NCBI RefSeq assembly: GCF_030505195.1
Contig: NZ_CP129672.1
Span: 4,746,501-4,810,500 of the forward strand
Source: Comamonas testosteroni
Lineage (GTDB): Bacteria > Pseudomonadota > Gammaproteobacteria > Burkholderiales > Burkholderiaceae_C
Direction: 5' to 3'
Length of the DNA: 64,000 nt
Under the pieces are notes generated by a model that had not been told where the DNA came from, made no database searches, and saw nothing but the letters and a program-made list of their open reading frames with translations. Every line of letters starts with the position of its first letter. Positions within the stretch are counted from its first letter, which is position 1. The translations under genes and the position numbers were made by a program. Below are positions 46,901 through 55,168 of this stretch, piece by piece.

Positions 46901-47072
46901 TAAAACGCAAGTGATACTTAGTCTCATTTGCGAAAAAACACTGTTTATTTTTCTGCGGGAATCCGTCCTTCCGTGCGCCAGCCCGGGATTTCTGCCTTGC
47001 GATGTTGCGCAAGAGCTGGCCCGGCTGGGCAGGCAGATGCGGATGCCATTGCTCGATGCCATTCGAGTCATG

Positions 47073-47100
47073 AAAAAACGGCCCCAGAGGGCCGTTTTTT
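47073..47100. terminator. Bidirectional rho-independent terminator after exbD
   Basis: A 12-bp stem AAAAAACGGCCC/GGGCCGTTTTTT with a 4-base loop lies 17 bp after the exbD stop on the minus strand. It separates tonB-exbBD from hemP. Confidence 0.9.
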
Positions 47101-47116
47101 GGGGGCAAGCACGCGC

Positions 47117-47533
47117 TTATTGGGTGGGGTCGGTCACAAAACCGATTTTCTTGACGCCGGCACGCTGGGCGGCGGCCATGGCCTGGGCCACGCGTTCGTA
47201 GCGCACTTCCTTGTCGCCGCGGATATGCAGGTCGGGCTGAGGCTCCTTGACGGCTTCGGCCTGGAGATTGGTCTCCAGCTGCTCGTCGCTGATATTCTGG
47301 CCGTTCCAGGAATACTTGCCGTCGGCCGTGATGCCCAGCTGGACGGTGGCAGGCTTGGTGTCCTCGGGCTGGTTGGTGGCACGCGGCAGGTCCACGTTGA
47401 CCGAGTGCTTCATCACGGGCACGGTGATGATGAAGATGATGAGCAGAACCAGCATGACGTCCACCAAAGGCGTCATATTGATCTCGTTCATCACATCATC
47501 GCTGTCCCCATCGTCCATGGTTCCGAATGACAT
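47117..47533 (-). CDS. exbD: TonB-system proton channel protein ExbD
   Basis: 138 residues. A short cytoplasmic start (DDVMNEINMTPLVDVMLVLLIIFIITVPVM) contains the essential membrane Asp of ExbD in PLVDVMLVLL. A periplasmic domain (residues 45-138) follows with the LPRATNQPE and IRGDKEVRYERVAQAMAAAQRAGVKKIGFVTDP segments. It couples proton flow to TonB with ExbB. It begins three bases after the exbB stop. Confidence 0.94.
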   Translation of the reverse strand: MSFGTMDDGDSDDVMNEINMTPLVDVMLVLLIIFIITVPVMKHSVNVDLPRATNQPEDTKPATVQLGITADGKYSWNGQNISDEQLETNLQAEAVKEPQPDLHIRGDKEVRYERVAQAMAAAQRAGVKKIGFVTDPTQ

Positions 47534-47536
47534 GGC

Positions 47537-48259
47537 TTAGGCGCCTTTCTTCAGGGGCAGCACATTGCCAGAGACCTGGCCGTCCACGGAAACGCGGGCA
47601 CCAGTCACGAAGTAGGCGTGCACGTCGTGGGCGAAGCTGTTCAGTGCATTCAGGATGCCCTTGTTGCCGCGCACCAGAGCGTTGTAGCCCAGCACGGCGG
47701 GGATGGCGACAGCCAGACCCAGGGCGGTCATGATCAGCGCCTCGCCGATGGGGCCGGCCACCTTGTCGATGGATGACTGGCCGGACATGCCGATGGCCAC
47801 CAGCGCGTGGTAGATGCCCCAGACGGTGCCGAACAGGCCGATGAAGGGGGCGGTGGAGCCCACGGAAGCCAGAATGGCCAGGCCCGATTGCAGGCGGGCC
47901 GTAAATTCGTTGATGCCGTTGCGCAGGCAGCGAGTCACCCAGTCGCTGATGTCCAGCGTGTCATGCAGGTGGACGCTGGTCTTGCGATGGTGGGCGGAGG
48001 CTTCGCGGCCTTCGAGCACCATGAAACGGAAGGGGTTCTGCTTGTCGTTACCGAGCTTTTCCAGGCCGGTGGCCAGATCGGGGCTGTGCCAGAAGTCCTG
48101 TGCCTGGGTGGCGAACTTCTTGAATTTCACGATATCCAGGGCCTTGAGAACGATGACCAGCCAAGAGGCCACCGACATGACCAGCAAGATGATGGCCACG
48201 CCTTTGGTCACGAAGTCGCCCTGTGTCCAGACGTGGGCAATGCCGAATTGGGATTCCAT
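47537..48259 (-). CDS. exbB: TonB-system proton channel protein ExbB
   Basis: 240 residues from ATG 48259 (MESQFGIAHVWTQGDFVTKG). Three helices are seen at about 15-40, 130-155 and 175-195. The conserved segments LASVGSTAPFIGLFGTVWGIYHAL and GPIGEALIMTALGLAVAIPAVLGYNALVRGNK identify ExbB/TolQ. The gene order tonB-exbB-exbD and lack of tol-pal genes favour ExbB. It assembles a pentamer around ExbD and powers the siderophore receptors of this window. Confidence 0.94.
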   Translation of the reverse strand: MESQFGIAHVWTQGDFVTKGVAIILLVMSVASWLVIVLKALDIVKFKKFATQAQDFWHSPDLATGLEKLGNDKQNPFRFMVLEGREASAHHRKTSVHLHDTLDISDWVTRCLRNGINEFTARLQSGLAILASVGSTAPFIGLFGTVWGIYHALVAIGMSGQSSIDKVAGPIGEALIMTALGLAVAIPAVLGYNALVRGNKGILNALNSFAHDVHAYFVTGARVSVDGQVSGNVLPLKKGA

Positions 48260-48282
48260 GGGTACTCCTGAGAACTGCAGAT

Positions 48283-49008
48283 TTATTTGAGAACAAAGTT
48301 GATGGGCACGATGTGCCACATGGGTTCGGCCACGCCGTTGCGTTTGCCGGGAACAAATTTCCACTGGCGCACGGTGTTGACGGCGGCTTCATCCAGACGG
48401 TCAAAGCCGCTGGACTGCTTGATTTCGATTTTCTCGGGTTGGCCCTGCTCGTTGATATAGACGCGCAGCAGCACCTTGCCTTGCTCACCCATGCGCTTGC
48501 TGACCGAAGGATAAGCGGGAGCGGGGTTGTTCAGATAGGCTGCATTGCTCGATGGCTGCTCGATCTTGGGCGGTGCAGGTGGTGCCGGAGGTGCGGGCGG
48601 AGCTGGAGGGGCCGGGGGCGCGGGTGGCGCTGGAGGCGTCTTGTCCGGTTTGCTGTCGTTGCTCTCCAGTGCTCCTTGAGGCGCGGCCGGTGCAGGGGTC
48701 GGATCCTTGATTGCCTTGGGCAGCGGAGCCTTCTTGACCTCGGGTTTGGGCTGCTGTTTTTCGGGCTTGGGCGCTGGTGCGGGAGGCTTGGGAGGCGGCG
48801 GTGGGGCAGGCGGTGCGGGTTCGGCAGCAGGCGGCGCCACGAACTGGGCAATCACGCTGGCGGGAATCACTATCTCTGGCGGCTTTTGCTGGGCCAGGCC
48901 ATGCTGCATGGCCCACAGGGCGGCAGCATGCACAACAACCACAGCACCAGCAACTGCCATATTGCGGCTCACGCCGCTGGCAGGTGCAAATCGATCAGAC
49001 TGGGACAT
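48283..49008 (-). CDS. tonB: Energy transducer TonB
   Basis: 241 residues. One N-terminal signal anchor (MAVAGAVVVVHAAALWAM, with a membrane His) is followed by a Pro-rich spacer (residues 55-155). The C-terminal domain is PAYPSVSKRMGEQGKVLLRVYINEQGQPEKIEIKQSSGFDRLDEAAVNTVRQWKFVPGKRNG. The spacer contains Pro/Lys blocks and then a run of Pro-Pro-Ala triplets encoded by a 9-bp-type repeat near 48568-48642. It spans the periplasm and transmits energy to receptors. Cotranscription with exbB is likely, since 23 bp separate them. Confidence 0.94.
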   Translation of the reverse strand: MSQSDRFAPASGVSRNMAVAGAVVVVHAAALWAMQHGLAQQKPPEIVIPASVIAQFVAPPAAEPAPPAPPPPPKPPAPAPKPEKQQPKPEVKKAPLPKAIKDPTPAPAAPQGALESNDSKPDKTPPAPPAPPAPPAPPAPPAPPAPPKIEQPSSNAAYLNNPAPAYPSVSKRMGEQGKVLLRVYINEQGQPEKIEIKQSSGFDRLDEAAVNTVRQWKFVPGKRNGVAEPMWHIVPINFVLK

Positions 49009-49111
49009 AAGAGCGAGAAGAGCAACCAGCGCAGGCTGGAATCAGAAAGGAAAAGCGCTGGTCAACCGGCAATAGCTGGCCGAGGAAACAGGGCACGCAG
49101 ACGGGATCGCA

Positions 49112-49195
49112 TCATTCACGCAGGATCCACCAAGTGCATACCATCACCAGAATCAGGCTGCCGAAGACGGCTGAGAGGACGGAGAGGTGGGCCAT
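49112..49195 (-). CDS. Possible 27-residue hydrophobic membrane microprotein
   Basis: An ATG at 49195 is preceded by GGAAAG at ideal spacing and opens a 27-codon frame to TGA at 49112. The product starts MAHLSVLSAVFG, has a single hydrophobic helix (SLILVMVCTWW) and ends ILRE. It overlaps the 3' end of bfd by 43 bp in another frame and precedes tonB by about 100 bp. The strong ribosome site and clean single-helix topology suggest a real small protein, but no homologue is known to me. Confidence 0.4.
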   Translation of the reverse strand: MAHLSVLSAVFGSLILVMVCTWWILRE

Positions 49196-49446
49196 GCTTT
49201 GCTTTCCAGAATATTGGTGGCAAGCTGAACGGTCTGCACCGAAGCGCACGATTGCGCTTCGTTGTGGATCGCCGCGATCGGATGGCTTGCACTGCACTGG
49301 GCGACGACATCGCGTGCACAGCCTTCGCAGCGCCCGCATTGTGTGGCAACACCCAATTCAAACTGGATTTCGTCAAAGCTCATACCCGCATGCGCGTGGC
49401 GTGCTATTTCTCGGTCAGAAACCCGGCGGCATACACAGACGATCAT
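49153..49446 (-). CDS. bfd: Bacterioferritin-associated ferredoxin
   Basis: 97 residues from ATG 49446. The [2Fe-2S] ligands are the two Cys in MIVCVCRRVSDREI (residues 4 and 6) and the pair in ATQCGRCEGCARDV (C37, C40), the standard Bfd pattern. Typical Bfd is 60-75 residues; here 25 extra residues of low complexity follow. It reduces iron stored in bacterioferritin for release and is made under iron starvation. It leads the transcript into tonB-exbB-exbD, and a candidate Fur box is upstream. Confidence 0.92.
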   Translation of the reverse strand: MIVCVCRRVSDREIARHAHAGMSFDEIQFELGVATQCGRCEGCARDVVAQCSASHPIAAIHNEAQSCASVQTVQLATNILESKAWPTSPSSQPSSAA

Positions 49447-49493
49447 GGCTACAGGCAGTTGTTGCTGGCTATTGATGTAATAGGCGGAGTATA

Positions 49494-49512
49494 AATGAGA
49501 ATCCATCGCATT
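49494..49512. promoter_or_regulatory. Candidate Fur box upstream of bfd-tonB-exbBD
   Basis: AATGAGAATCCATCGCATT matches the left Fur half-site fully and the right half partly, about 48 bp before the bfd start. Confidence 0.65.
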
Positions 49513-49541
49513 TGCAATGCATGCCGCCAAATTACGCACAA

Positions 49542-50684
49542 TCAGCAAGTGGTTAAGAGCCCGGGCCCGATCTGATCGAGCCTGGCGCAGCCGGTCTGGG
49601 CCATGGCCAGCTCCAGCTCGGCGCGCAGCAGATACAGCATATGGGCCACGCCCAGCATGCCGGCCACTGCCAGGGCATGCATCTGGGGCCGACCCAGCAG
49701 CACGGCACTGGCACCCAGTGCGATGGCTTTGAGCACATCGGTGCCCTGACGCACGCCGCCATCCATCAGCAGCGGGATATGGGCAGGTGTGGCCGCGCGT
49801 ATGGCTGCGAGCACTTCCAGAGCGGAGACGGCGGTGTCCAGCACGCGCCCGCCATGGTTGGAGACCACGATGGCATCGGCCCCCAGTTCCACGGCTTGCG
49901 CGGCGGCGCGGGCCGAGAGCAGACCTTTGATGATCAGCGGTAGCCGGGTTTGCTGACGCAGCCAGACCAGGTCGTCCCAGGTGGGCGCGCCTCGGGCCAG
50001 CTCGGAGCCGAACAGAATGTGCTCGCTCATCAGGTCGCCACTCTGGCGCTGCTGGGGCATGCCGCGCAGGTTGACGGCCTCCACGCCTGGCGGCAGCGGG
50101 TAGCTGGAGCGTTTGATATGGGCGTCCACCGTCCAGACCAGCGCCTGATAGCCGGCGTCTTCGGCGCGTCGGATCAGCTGCAACGTGTGCTCGCGTGCTG
50201 CCTGCTGGTAGAGCTGAAACCAGAGCGGGCCGCTGCGTCCCAGCTCCTGGGCTGCGGCTTGCGCGGCCTGGGCAATGGCTTCCAGGGTGCAACTGGACAG
50301 GGTGCTGACCATCATGCCGGTGCGCATGGCCATGGCCGCGCGTGCCGTGGCGAGCTCGCCCTCGGGATGCGCCAGCTGTTGATAGGCAACAGGCGCCAGC
50401 AGCAACGGCCAGTCCAGACTTTGGCCCAGCAGGCTTTGCCGCGTATGGGCTGCGGACAGATCGACCAGCGGCTCCGGGCAGAGGCGAAAGCGGTCAAACG
50501 CCTGGCGGTTATGAGCCAGCGTCAGCCCCTGATCGGCGCCGCTTTCCATATGCGCCCAGGCGTGGGCCTCCATATGCTCGCGCGCCAGCCGGGCGTAGTC
50601 CGCAAGGGAGCCTGTCTGAGCGGGAATCTGCGTCAGTGGCGGTTTGACGGGCTGGCCTGTGGCATTCAAACGTTCAACAGTCAT
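49542..50684 (-). CDS. FMN-dependent alpha-hydroxy-acid oxidizing protein
   Basis: 380 residues. The TIM-barrel FMN enzyme shows LLLAPVAYQQLAHPEGELATARAA (FMN phosphate side), MMVSTLSSCTLEAIA, PLWFQLYQQAAREHT and LIIKGLLSARAAAQAVELGADAIVVSNHGGRVLDT with the catalytic His. LLMDGGVRQGTDVLKAIALGASAVLLGRP follows. Lactate, glycolate or mandelate are possible substrates. It is downstream of piuC on the same strand, but a dispersed repeat lies between them (50707-50789), so cotranscription is uncertain. Confidence 0.92.
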   Translation of the reverse strand: MTVERLNATGQPVKPPLTQIPAQTGSLADYARLAREHMEAHAWAHMESGADQGLTLAHNRQAFDRFRLCPEPLVDLSAAHTRQSLLGQSLDWPLLLAPVAYQQLAHPEGELATARAAMAMRTGMMVSTLSSCTLEAIAQAAQAAAQELGRSGPLWFQLYQQAAREHTLQLIRRAEDAGYQALVWTVDAHIKRSSYPLPPGVEAVNLRGMPQQRQSGDLMSEHILFGSELARGAPTWDDLVWLRQQTRLPLIIKGLLSARAAAQAVELGADAIVVSNHGGRVLDTAVSALEVLAAIRAATPAHIPLLMDGGVRQGTDVLKAIALGASAVLLGRPQMHALAVAGMLGVAHMLYLLRAELELAMAQTGCARLDQIGPGLLTTC

Positions 50685-50706
50685 AAATCAAGCCGGTTGG
50701 ATGGGG

Positions 50707-50789
50707 ATGGGGCGACAGAGCAGGCCCGGTGCAGGAGGAGACAGCCGGCGAGGGCTGCCCAGCAGCGCAGGCTGTCGTCCCCCTGGGGG
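50707..50789 (-). repeat. Dispersed palindromic repeat, copy 3 (inverted orientation)
   Basis: On the minus strand CCCCCAGGGGGACGACAGCC and a G+C-rich tail (CTGGGCAGCCCTCGCCGGC) match the other copies. It starts immediately after the piuC stop codon. Confidence 0.7.
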
Positions 50790-51470
50790 CTAGCTTTCCG
50801 ACCACATGCGCAAGAGATTGTGATAGGTGCCCGAGAGGGCGGCGACGCGCGGGTGTTCGGGCTGCTCCTGGCTGAGTTGCTGAATGCTCTGGTCCAGATC
50901 GAACAGCAGACGGCGCTGCTCCGCCGACTTGACCAGGCTGTGCGTCCAGAAGAACGAGGCATAGCGCGTGCCGCGTGTGACGGGGTTGACGCGGTGCAGG
51001 CTGGTGCCGGGGTAGACGATGGCGTCGCCCGCCGCCAGCTTCACGCTTTGCTGACCGAAGGTGTCTTCCACCATCAGCTCGCCACCTTCGTATTCGTCGG
51101 GATCGCTGAAGAAGACCGTGGTGGAGACATCGGTTCTGACCTTGATGGCGGTACCCGGAATGGTGAAGAACGCATTGTCGATATGGTTGCCATAAGTGCC
51201 TCCGCCCTCGTAGCGATTGAAGCGCGGCGGCAGGACCTTGAGCGGCAGGGCCGCCGACATGAACAGCGGGTTGCGGCCCAGCCGGTCCAGGATCAGATCA
51301 CCTATCTGCTGGCCGGTCTTGCTGTCCAGTGGCAGCTGCAGATTGCGCTTGACCTGAGCCGCCACATGGCCGGCCGTGGCCTTGCCGTCCTGCCAGCTGG
51401 CGGCTTCCAGCGCCTGACGGCAGTGGCGTACTTCATCGGGAGTGAGCAGGGCGGGTATGCGTAGCAGCAT
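50790..51470 (-). CDS. piuC: PKHD-type Fe(II)/2-oxoglutarate hydroxylase PiuC
   Basis: 226 residues from ATG 51470 ([21 protein letters not shown]). The iron-binding facial triad is His and Asp in [12 protein letters not shown] and the second His in [25 protein letters not shown] holds the 2-oxoglutarate-binding Arg. This is the YbiX/PiuC family, usually 225-228 residues and adjacent to catecholate siderophore receptors. Its substrate is unproven; modification of a siderophore or receptor-linked function has been proposed. It lies downstream of the piuA-like receptor, separated by a terminator and an inverted repeat. Confidence 0.93.
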   Translation of the reverse strand: MLLRIPALLTPDEVRHCRQALEAASWQDGKATAGHVAAQVKRNLQLPLDSKTGQQIGDLILDRLGRNPLFMSAALPLKVLPPRFNRYEGGGTYGNHIDNAFFTIPGTAIKVRTDVSTTVFFSDPDEYEGGELMVEDTFGQQSVKLAAGDAIVYPGTSLHRVNPVTRGTRYASFFWTHSLVKSAEQRRLLFDLDQSIQQLSQEQPEHPRVAALSGTYHNLLRMWSES

Positions 51471-51510
51471 GGGTGGGTATCTGGCGGTTGTTGATCCTGG
51501 TCTCTCATTA

Positions 51511-51596
51511 ACCATAGCTGCTTGCGCTTGCTGCATATTGTTTTCAATATCTTTTCATATTGAAATCATTGAAGGGCAAGCGTAAGCAGCTATGGT
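51511..51596. repeat. 21-bp inverted repeat with AT-rich loop between piuA and piuC
   Basis: ACCATAGCTGCTTGCGCTTG plus C (51511-51531) is mirrored by 51576-51596 with one mismatch, enclosing 44 bp of AT-rich DNA. It may form a cruciform or a stem-loop in RNA. It may also be a mobile palindromic repeat, as similar 'AGCTGCTTGCGCTTG' sequences are familiar from intergenic DNA of this family. Confidence 0.6.
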
Positions 51597-51651
51597 TTTA
51601 AGAACCAGAATCCGACATTCTGAAAGAGTATCCGGGCAGTGTGCACGTAAA

Positions 51652-51684
51652 AAGCCCCGCTGGCATCCGGGGCCTGCGGGGCTT
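51652..51684 (-). terminator. Rho-independent terminator after siderophore receptor gene
   Basis: The stem AAGCCCCGC/GCGGGGCTT (51652-51660 and 51676-51684) has a 15-base loop and is followed on the minus strand by a T-run. It lies 55 bp after the receptor stop. Confidence 0.85.
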
Positions 51685-51738
51685 GGAGTGATGGTTTGCT
51701 GCAAGCCTGCGCCAGATCAAGCGCAGGCAGGGCTTGCA

Positions 51739-53994
51739 TCAGTACGTGAACTTGAGCGAAGCCACGGCAGAGCGGCCAGCGCCGATATTGGCGTAGTGGG
51801 GCGAGCGCACGCCGGTGTAGTAAGCCTTGTTGCCCAGGTTGTAGACATTCAGCTGGAAGCTCAGGTTCTTGTCGATCTGGTAGGCCATCATCGCGTCGTA
51901 GCGGGCATAGCCGGAGGCGCCCTTGGTTACGATGCCGCCATCCACGGTGGACACTGCATAAGCTGCATTGACGCTGCTTTGCGCATAGATGCCCATACCC
52001 AGCGTCAGCTTGGACATGGGCTTGTAGCTGGTCCACAGGCTGAAGCTGTGCTTGGGGGTGTTGATGAAGGGGCGGCCATTGGCGACGTTGCCGACGCCCA
52101 TGTTCTTTTGCTCGCTATCCATGAAGGTATAGCCGCCGAACACGCTCAGGTTGGACAGGATCTGGCCGGTGAAGCCCAGCTCCAGACCGTTGACTTCCTT
52201 GTTGCCGCCCATGTAGGTGATGCCGTTTTCCGTAATGCGGACGTTTGTCACCTCATTGCGGAAGATGGCAGCGCTCAGGTTCAGCTTCTTGTCCAGCAGA
52301 TCCCACTTGGTGCCCAGCTCGATGGACTTGGTCTTCTCGGGCTTGAGGTCGGCCAGTGCAATGGTGTTGGCAGCCAGATCTTCATTGCCGTTACCCAGGG
52401 TCGAGCCGCCGGGGCGCGAAGAGGTGCCCAGATTGGCGTAGATGCTGCCATTGGCCGCAGGCTTGTAGACCACACCCAACTGGTAGTTGAACAGCGTGTC
52501 GCTGCGGCTCAGGTCGTATGCGGGGGCAGGGTTGCGGCCCGTGCTTGCGGGGCCGGATGCGCTGAGCTTGTAGTGGTCCACGCGCAGACCGGCGTTCACC
52601 AGCCATTGCTCGTTGAGCTTCAGAGTGTCAAAGCCGTACACCGCGATGGTGTCGATCTTGTTGACGGTGGATTGAGTAGGTAGTGCCCAGGCGAAGTTCC
52701 AGGGGGCATTGGCGCCGCTGGGGTTGCTCAGGGTGGTGCACCAGGGGTCGGATACCGATGTGCAGGTGCCGCCGCTTTGGATGGCGGCGGAGCGCACATC
52801 TGCCTTTTCCTTGGACAGCTCCAGACCGAAGGCATAGCTGTGGCCGATGGAGCCGGTCTGCTCCTTGCCGGTGAACTCGGTCACGTTCTGCAGCGTGGTG
52901 GTGTCGGATACGCGTGCGTTGCCGCGGCGCCAGACATAGCCATTGAGCACATTGCCCTTGGAGTCGTCGGGCTGGGTCCAGACATAGTCCTGCTTGGTCT
53001 TGCTGTAGCGCAGGCTGTTGCGGATCTTGTTGGTGTCGGTGAACTTGTGGGTGACCGAGGCAGTGAACAGATCGCTCTTTTCCTTCTCGAAGTCACGGTT
53101 GTTCAGGCCGTACCAGTTGGCGCGGTCATTGCCGTAAGTGGGGCGCACGGTGCTGCCGCCGGGCAGTCCCGCCATGGCCGCATTGCTGTACAGATAAGGT
53201 ACGCCCCCATCGGGTGTGTTGTCGGTCTGCAGATGCTGCCAGGACAGCGTCACTTCGGTGGGCGTGCCCATGCCGAAGGTCACGGTGGGAGCAATGCCCC
53301 AGCGCTTGTTGTCGGGACCGTTGCGGCCAGGAACGTCGGCACTGTGGCCCATGGCGTTCAGACGGAAAGCCGTGGTGTCGTTGATCTTGCGGTTGATGTC
53401 CAGCGTGCCGCGCAGATAGTTGTCGGTGCCCAGGCCCACGTCGCCCGAGATGAAGTTCTCGTTCTTGGCCTTCTTGGTGGTGATGTTGATGGAGCCGCCT
53501 GCACCGCCACGACCGGCGTAGGCCGAGTCCGCGCCCTTGATGACTTCCACGGCTTCGACGTTGAACAACTCGCGGGTGCCGGAGGCGATGTCACGCATGC
53601 CGTCCACGAAGGTGCTGGACTGGGCGTCCATGCCGCGGATGAAAGGCTGATCGCCTGTGGGGTTGCCGCCTTCGCCGTTGCCGAAGGTGATGCCGGGGGT
53701 GGAACGCAGGGCATCCTGCAGGCTGGTGGCGCCGGTCTGCTTGATGATCTCTTCATTGATGACCTGAACGGTCTTGGGCGTGTCCAGCAAAGGGGCGGTG
53801 AACTTGCCTTGAGGGCTTGCTTCGGTCTTGAAGCTGGCGTCGGCAGCGGCTTCCACATTCACGGTGGACAAGGTGGTTTCCTGCTGAGCCATCGCGCTGG
53901 CGCCAATCAGGCACAGGCCTGCGGCAATCACGATTTGCTTGAGCTCGCAGCGCAAGCCGTTGGAGTCGGTCGGAGTCAGGGAGTGGTTGGACAT
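51739..53994 (-). CDS. piuA: TonB-dependent catecholate siderophore receptor (PiuA/Fiu-like)
   Basis: 751 residues. The signal peptide ends at SAMAQ (residue 36). The TonB box region is ETTLSTVNVEA. The plug includes PKTVQVINEEIIKQTGATSLQDALRSTPGITFGNGEGGNPTGDQPFIRGMDAQSS, and EVIKGADSAYAGRGGAGGSINITTK follows. The order and the FIRGMDAQSSTFVDGMRD segment are those of PiuA/Fiu/CirA-type receptors for mono-catechols and catecholates. The barrel ends in AVASLKFTY. piuC on the same strand and the divergent PepSY operon complete the known piu association. A candidate Fur box precedes it. Confidence 0.93.
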   Translation of the reverse strand: MSNHSLTPTDSNGLRCELKQIVIAAGLCLIGASAMAQQETTLSTVNVEAAADASFKTEASPQGKFTAPLLDTPKTVQVINEEIIKQTGATSLQDALRSTPGITFGNGEGGNPTGDQPFIRGMDAQSSTFVDGMRDIASGTRELFNVEAVEVIKGADSAYAGRGGAGGSINITTKKAKNENFISGDVGLGTDNYLRGTLDINRKINDTTAFRLNAMGHSADVPGRNGPDNKRWGIAPTVTFGMGTPTEVTLSWQHLQTDNTPDGGVPYLYSNAAMAGLPGGSTVRPTYGNDRANWYGLNNRDFEKEKSDLFTASVTHKFTDTNKIRNSLRYSKTKQDYVWTQPDDSKGNVLNGYVWRRGNARVSDTTTLQNVTEFTGKEQTGSIGHSYAFGLELSKEKADVRSAAIQSGGTCTSVSDPWCTTLSNPSGANAPWNFAWALPTQSTVNKIDTIAVYGFDTLKLNEQWLVNAGLRVDHYKLSASGPASTGRNPAPAYDLSRSDTLFNYQLGVVYKPAANGSIYANLGTSSRPGGSTLGNGNEDLAANTIALADLKPEKTKSIELGTKWDLLDKKLNLSAAIFRNEVTNVRITENGITYMGGNKEVNGLELGFTGQILSNLSVFGGYTFMDSEQKNMGVGNVANGRPFINTPKHSFSLWTSYKPMSKLTLGMGIYAQSSVNAAYAVSTVDGGIVTKGASGYARYDAMMAYQIDKNLSFQLNVYNLGNKAYYTGVRSPHYANIGAGRSAVASLKFTY

Positions 53995-54048
53995 GCTTTT
54001 GATGAGGAGTCGATTTTTGGAAAAAGCGTGCGGATTCTAGGTGATATT

Positions 54049-54067
54049 GATAATAGTTCTCGATATC
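54049..54067. promoter_or_regulatory. Candidate Fur box between piuA and the PepSY operon
   Basis: GATAATAGTTCTCGATATC matches the Fur consensus at both ends (GATAAT and TATC). It is 55 bp upstream of piuA and about 300 bp upstream of the divergent operon. The rest of the 369-bp gap (53995-54363) is AT-rich around 54210-54250, where a promoter for the rightward operon is likely. Confidence 0.65.
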
Positions 54068-54363
54068 ATTCAATAATGGCTGCGGACACCCTGCGTTTTG
54101 TTGTACTACAGCAACAGACAGCCGGTCTGGATAGGCGGTGCGGATCCTGCCTACCTGTACAGCCACGAGTTTTCGGGATGGCGTAAACGCTCTTGCCTTG
54201 GGTGGGTGCTTTGTTTACGTCAAGTAAAGTAAATAAAAGTGAGATGCATTTAGAATTTGCGCAACTAGAATGCCGCCTTGCTGCGCAAGCAAGGCCGGCC
54301 TTGTGGCGCGATGTCGCGCAGGCCGGTTCGGCCCGGCGGCGATGCAATCCCAGAAAGTTCTGA

Positions 54364-55014
54364 ATGACCGCGGCTTCCCCCAACGCTCCGCAGCGGGCGT
54401 ACTGGCTCAAAAAATTACATGAGTGGCACTGGATCAGCTCCGCCATCTGCCTGATCGGCATGCTGCTGTTTGCTTTGACGGGATTCACCTTGAATCACGC
54501 CGGGCAGATCGAGTCCAAGCCCAAGGTCGAATCGCGTGATGCGCAATTGCCCCCGGAGCTGCTCGAAAAGCTGCAGCAAGCCCAGAAGCAGGGCGCGCAG
54601 GCTGCCAGCAAGGATGCGGTGGGCTTGCCTGCCGAGGTGGATGGCTGGCTGGCTCGGCAGATCAAGGTCAGTGCCAAGGGTTTTGCCGTGGAGTGGAGCG
54701 AAGACGAAGCCTATGTGCCCATGCCGCGCCCGGGTGGCGACGCCTGGCTGCGCGTGGACTTGAAGGAGGGATCGGTCGAGTACGAGAAGACCGACCGGGG
54801 CTGGATCTCCTACCTCAACGACTTGCACAAGGGGCGCAATACGGGCGGAGCCTGGAGCCTGTTCATAGATGTCTTTGCGATTGGCTGTCTGGTGTTCTGC
54901 ATCACGGGTCTGCTGATTCTGAAGATGCATGCGCAGCGCCGGCCCATGACCTGGCCCATGGTCGGCCTGGGGCTGGTGCTGCCTGCGCTGCTGGTATTGC
55001 TGCTCGTGCATTGA
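54364..55014 (+). CDS. PepSY-associated transmembrane protein
   Basis: 216 residues. The first helix is WISSAICLIGMLLFALTGFTLNHAG, preceded by LHEWHW with two His residues. A periplasmic PepSY-like portion (residues 45-155) follows, then LNDLHKGRNTGGAWSLFIDVFAIGCLVFCITGLLIL and a last helix. Conserved His at both membrane faces fit heme or metal ligation. It is a short relative of the PepSY_TM proteins that pass electrons across the inner membrane, and it leads the operon with DUF2271, DUF4198, ApbE and a diflavin reductase. Confidence 0.88.
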   Translation: MTAASPNAPQRAYWLKKLHEWHWISSAICLIGMLLFALTGFTLNHAGQIESKPKVESRDAQLPPELLEKLQQAQKQGAQAASKDAVGLPAEVDGWLARQIKVSAKGFAVEWSEDEAYVPMPRPGGDAWLRVDLKEGSVEYEKTDRGWISYLNDLHKGRNTGGAWSLFIDVFAIGCLVFCITGLLILKMHAQRRPMTWPMVGLGLVLPALLVLLLVH

Positions 55015-55017
55015 AAT

Positions 55018-55100
55018 GAGGCACTCCCTGAGTCGCTTCGCGCCTTCCCTCTTGAAAGGGGGCGACGGTACATGCTGGGGCAGCCCTTGCTGGCCGTCTC
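55018..55100 (+). repeat. Dispersed palindromic repeat, diverged copy 4
   Basis: GCACTCCCTGAGTCGCTTCGC, then CTTCCCTCTTGAAAGGGGGCGACG and GGGGCAGCCCTTGCTGGCCG, resemble the other copies with more changes. It lies between the PepSY gene and the DUF2271 gene. Confidence 0.6.
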
Positions 55101-55168
55101 TGACTGGGATTGCGCTCGTTTCATGCGATGTGGGAAAAGTTGACTGGAAATTTGTGAAGGAAGAAAAA

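Noticed and set aside
53710..53740. TGATS in the PiuA-like plug as an ApbE flavinylation site
   Set aside because: The core T-G-A-T is present, but the required upstream Asp is absent and the segment is a conserved part of receptor plug domains (QTGATSLQDAL), so it is most likely coincidental.
52777..54186. 469-residue open frame antisense to the PiuA-like receptor
   Set aside because: Val/Gly/Ala-rich translation typical of the antisense of a receptor gene; the receptor on the other strand has full family motifs.
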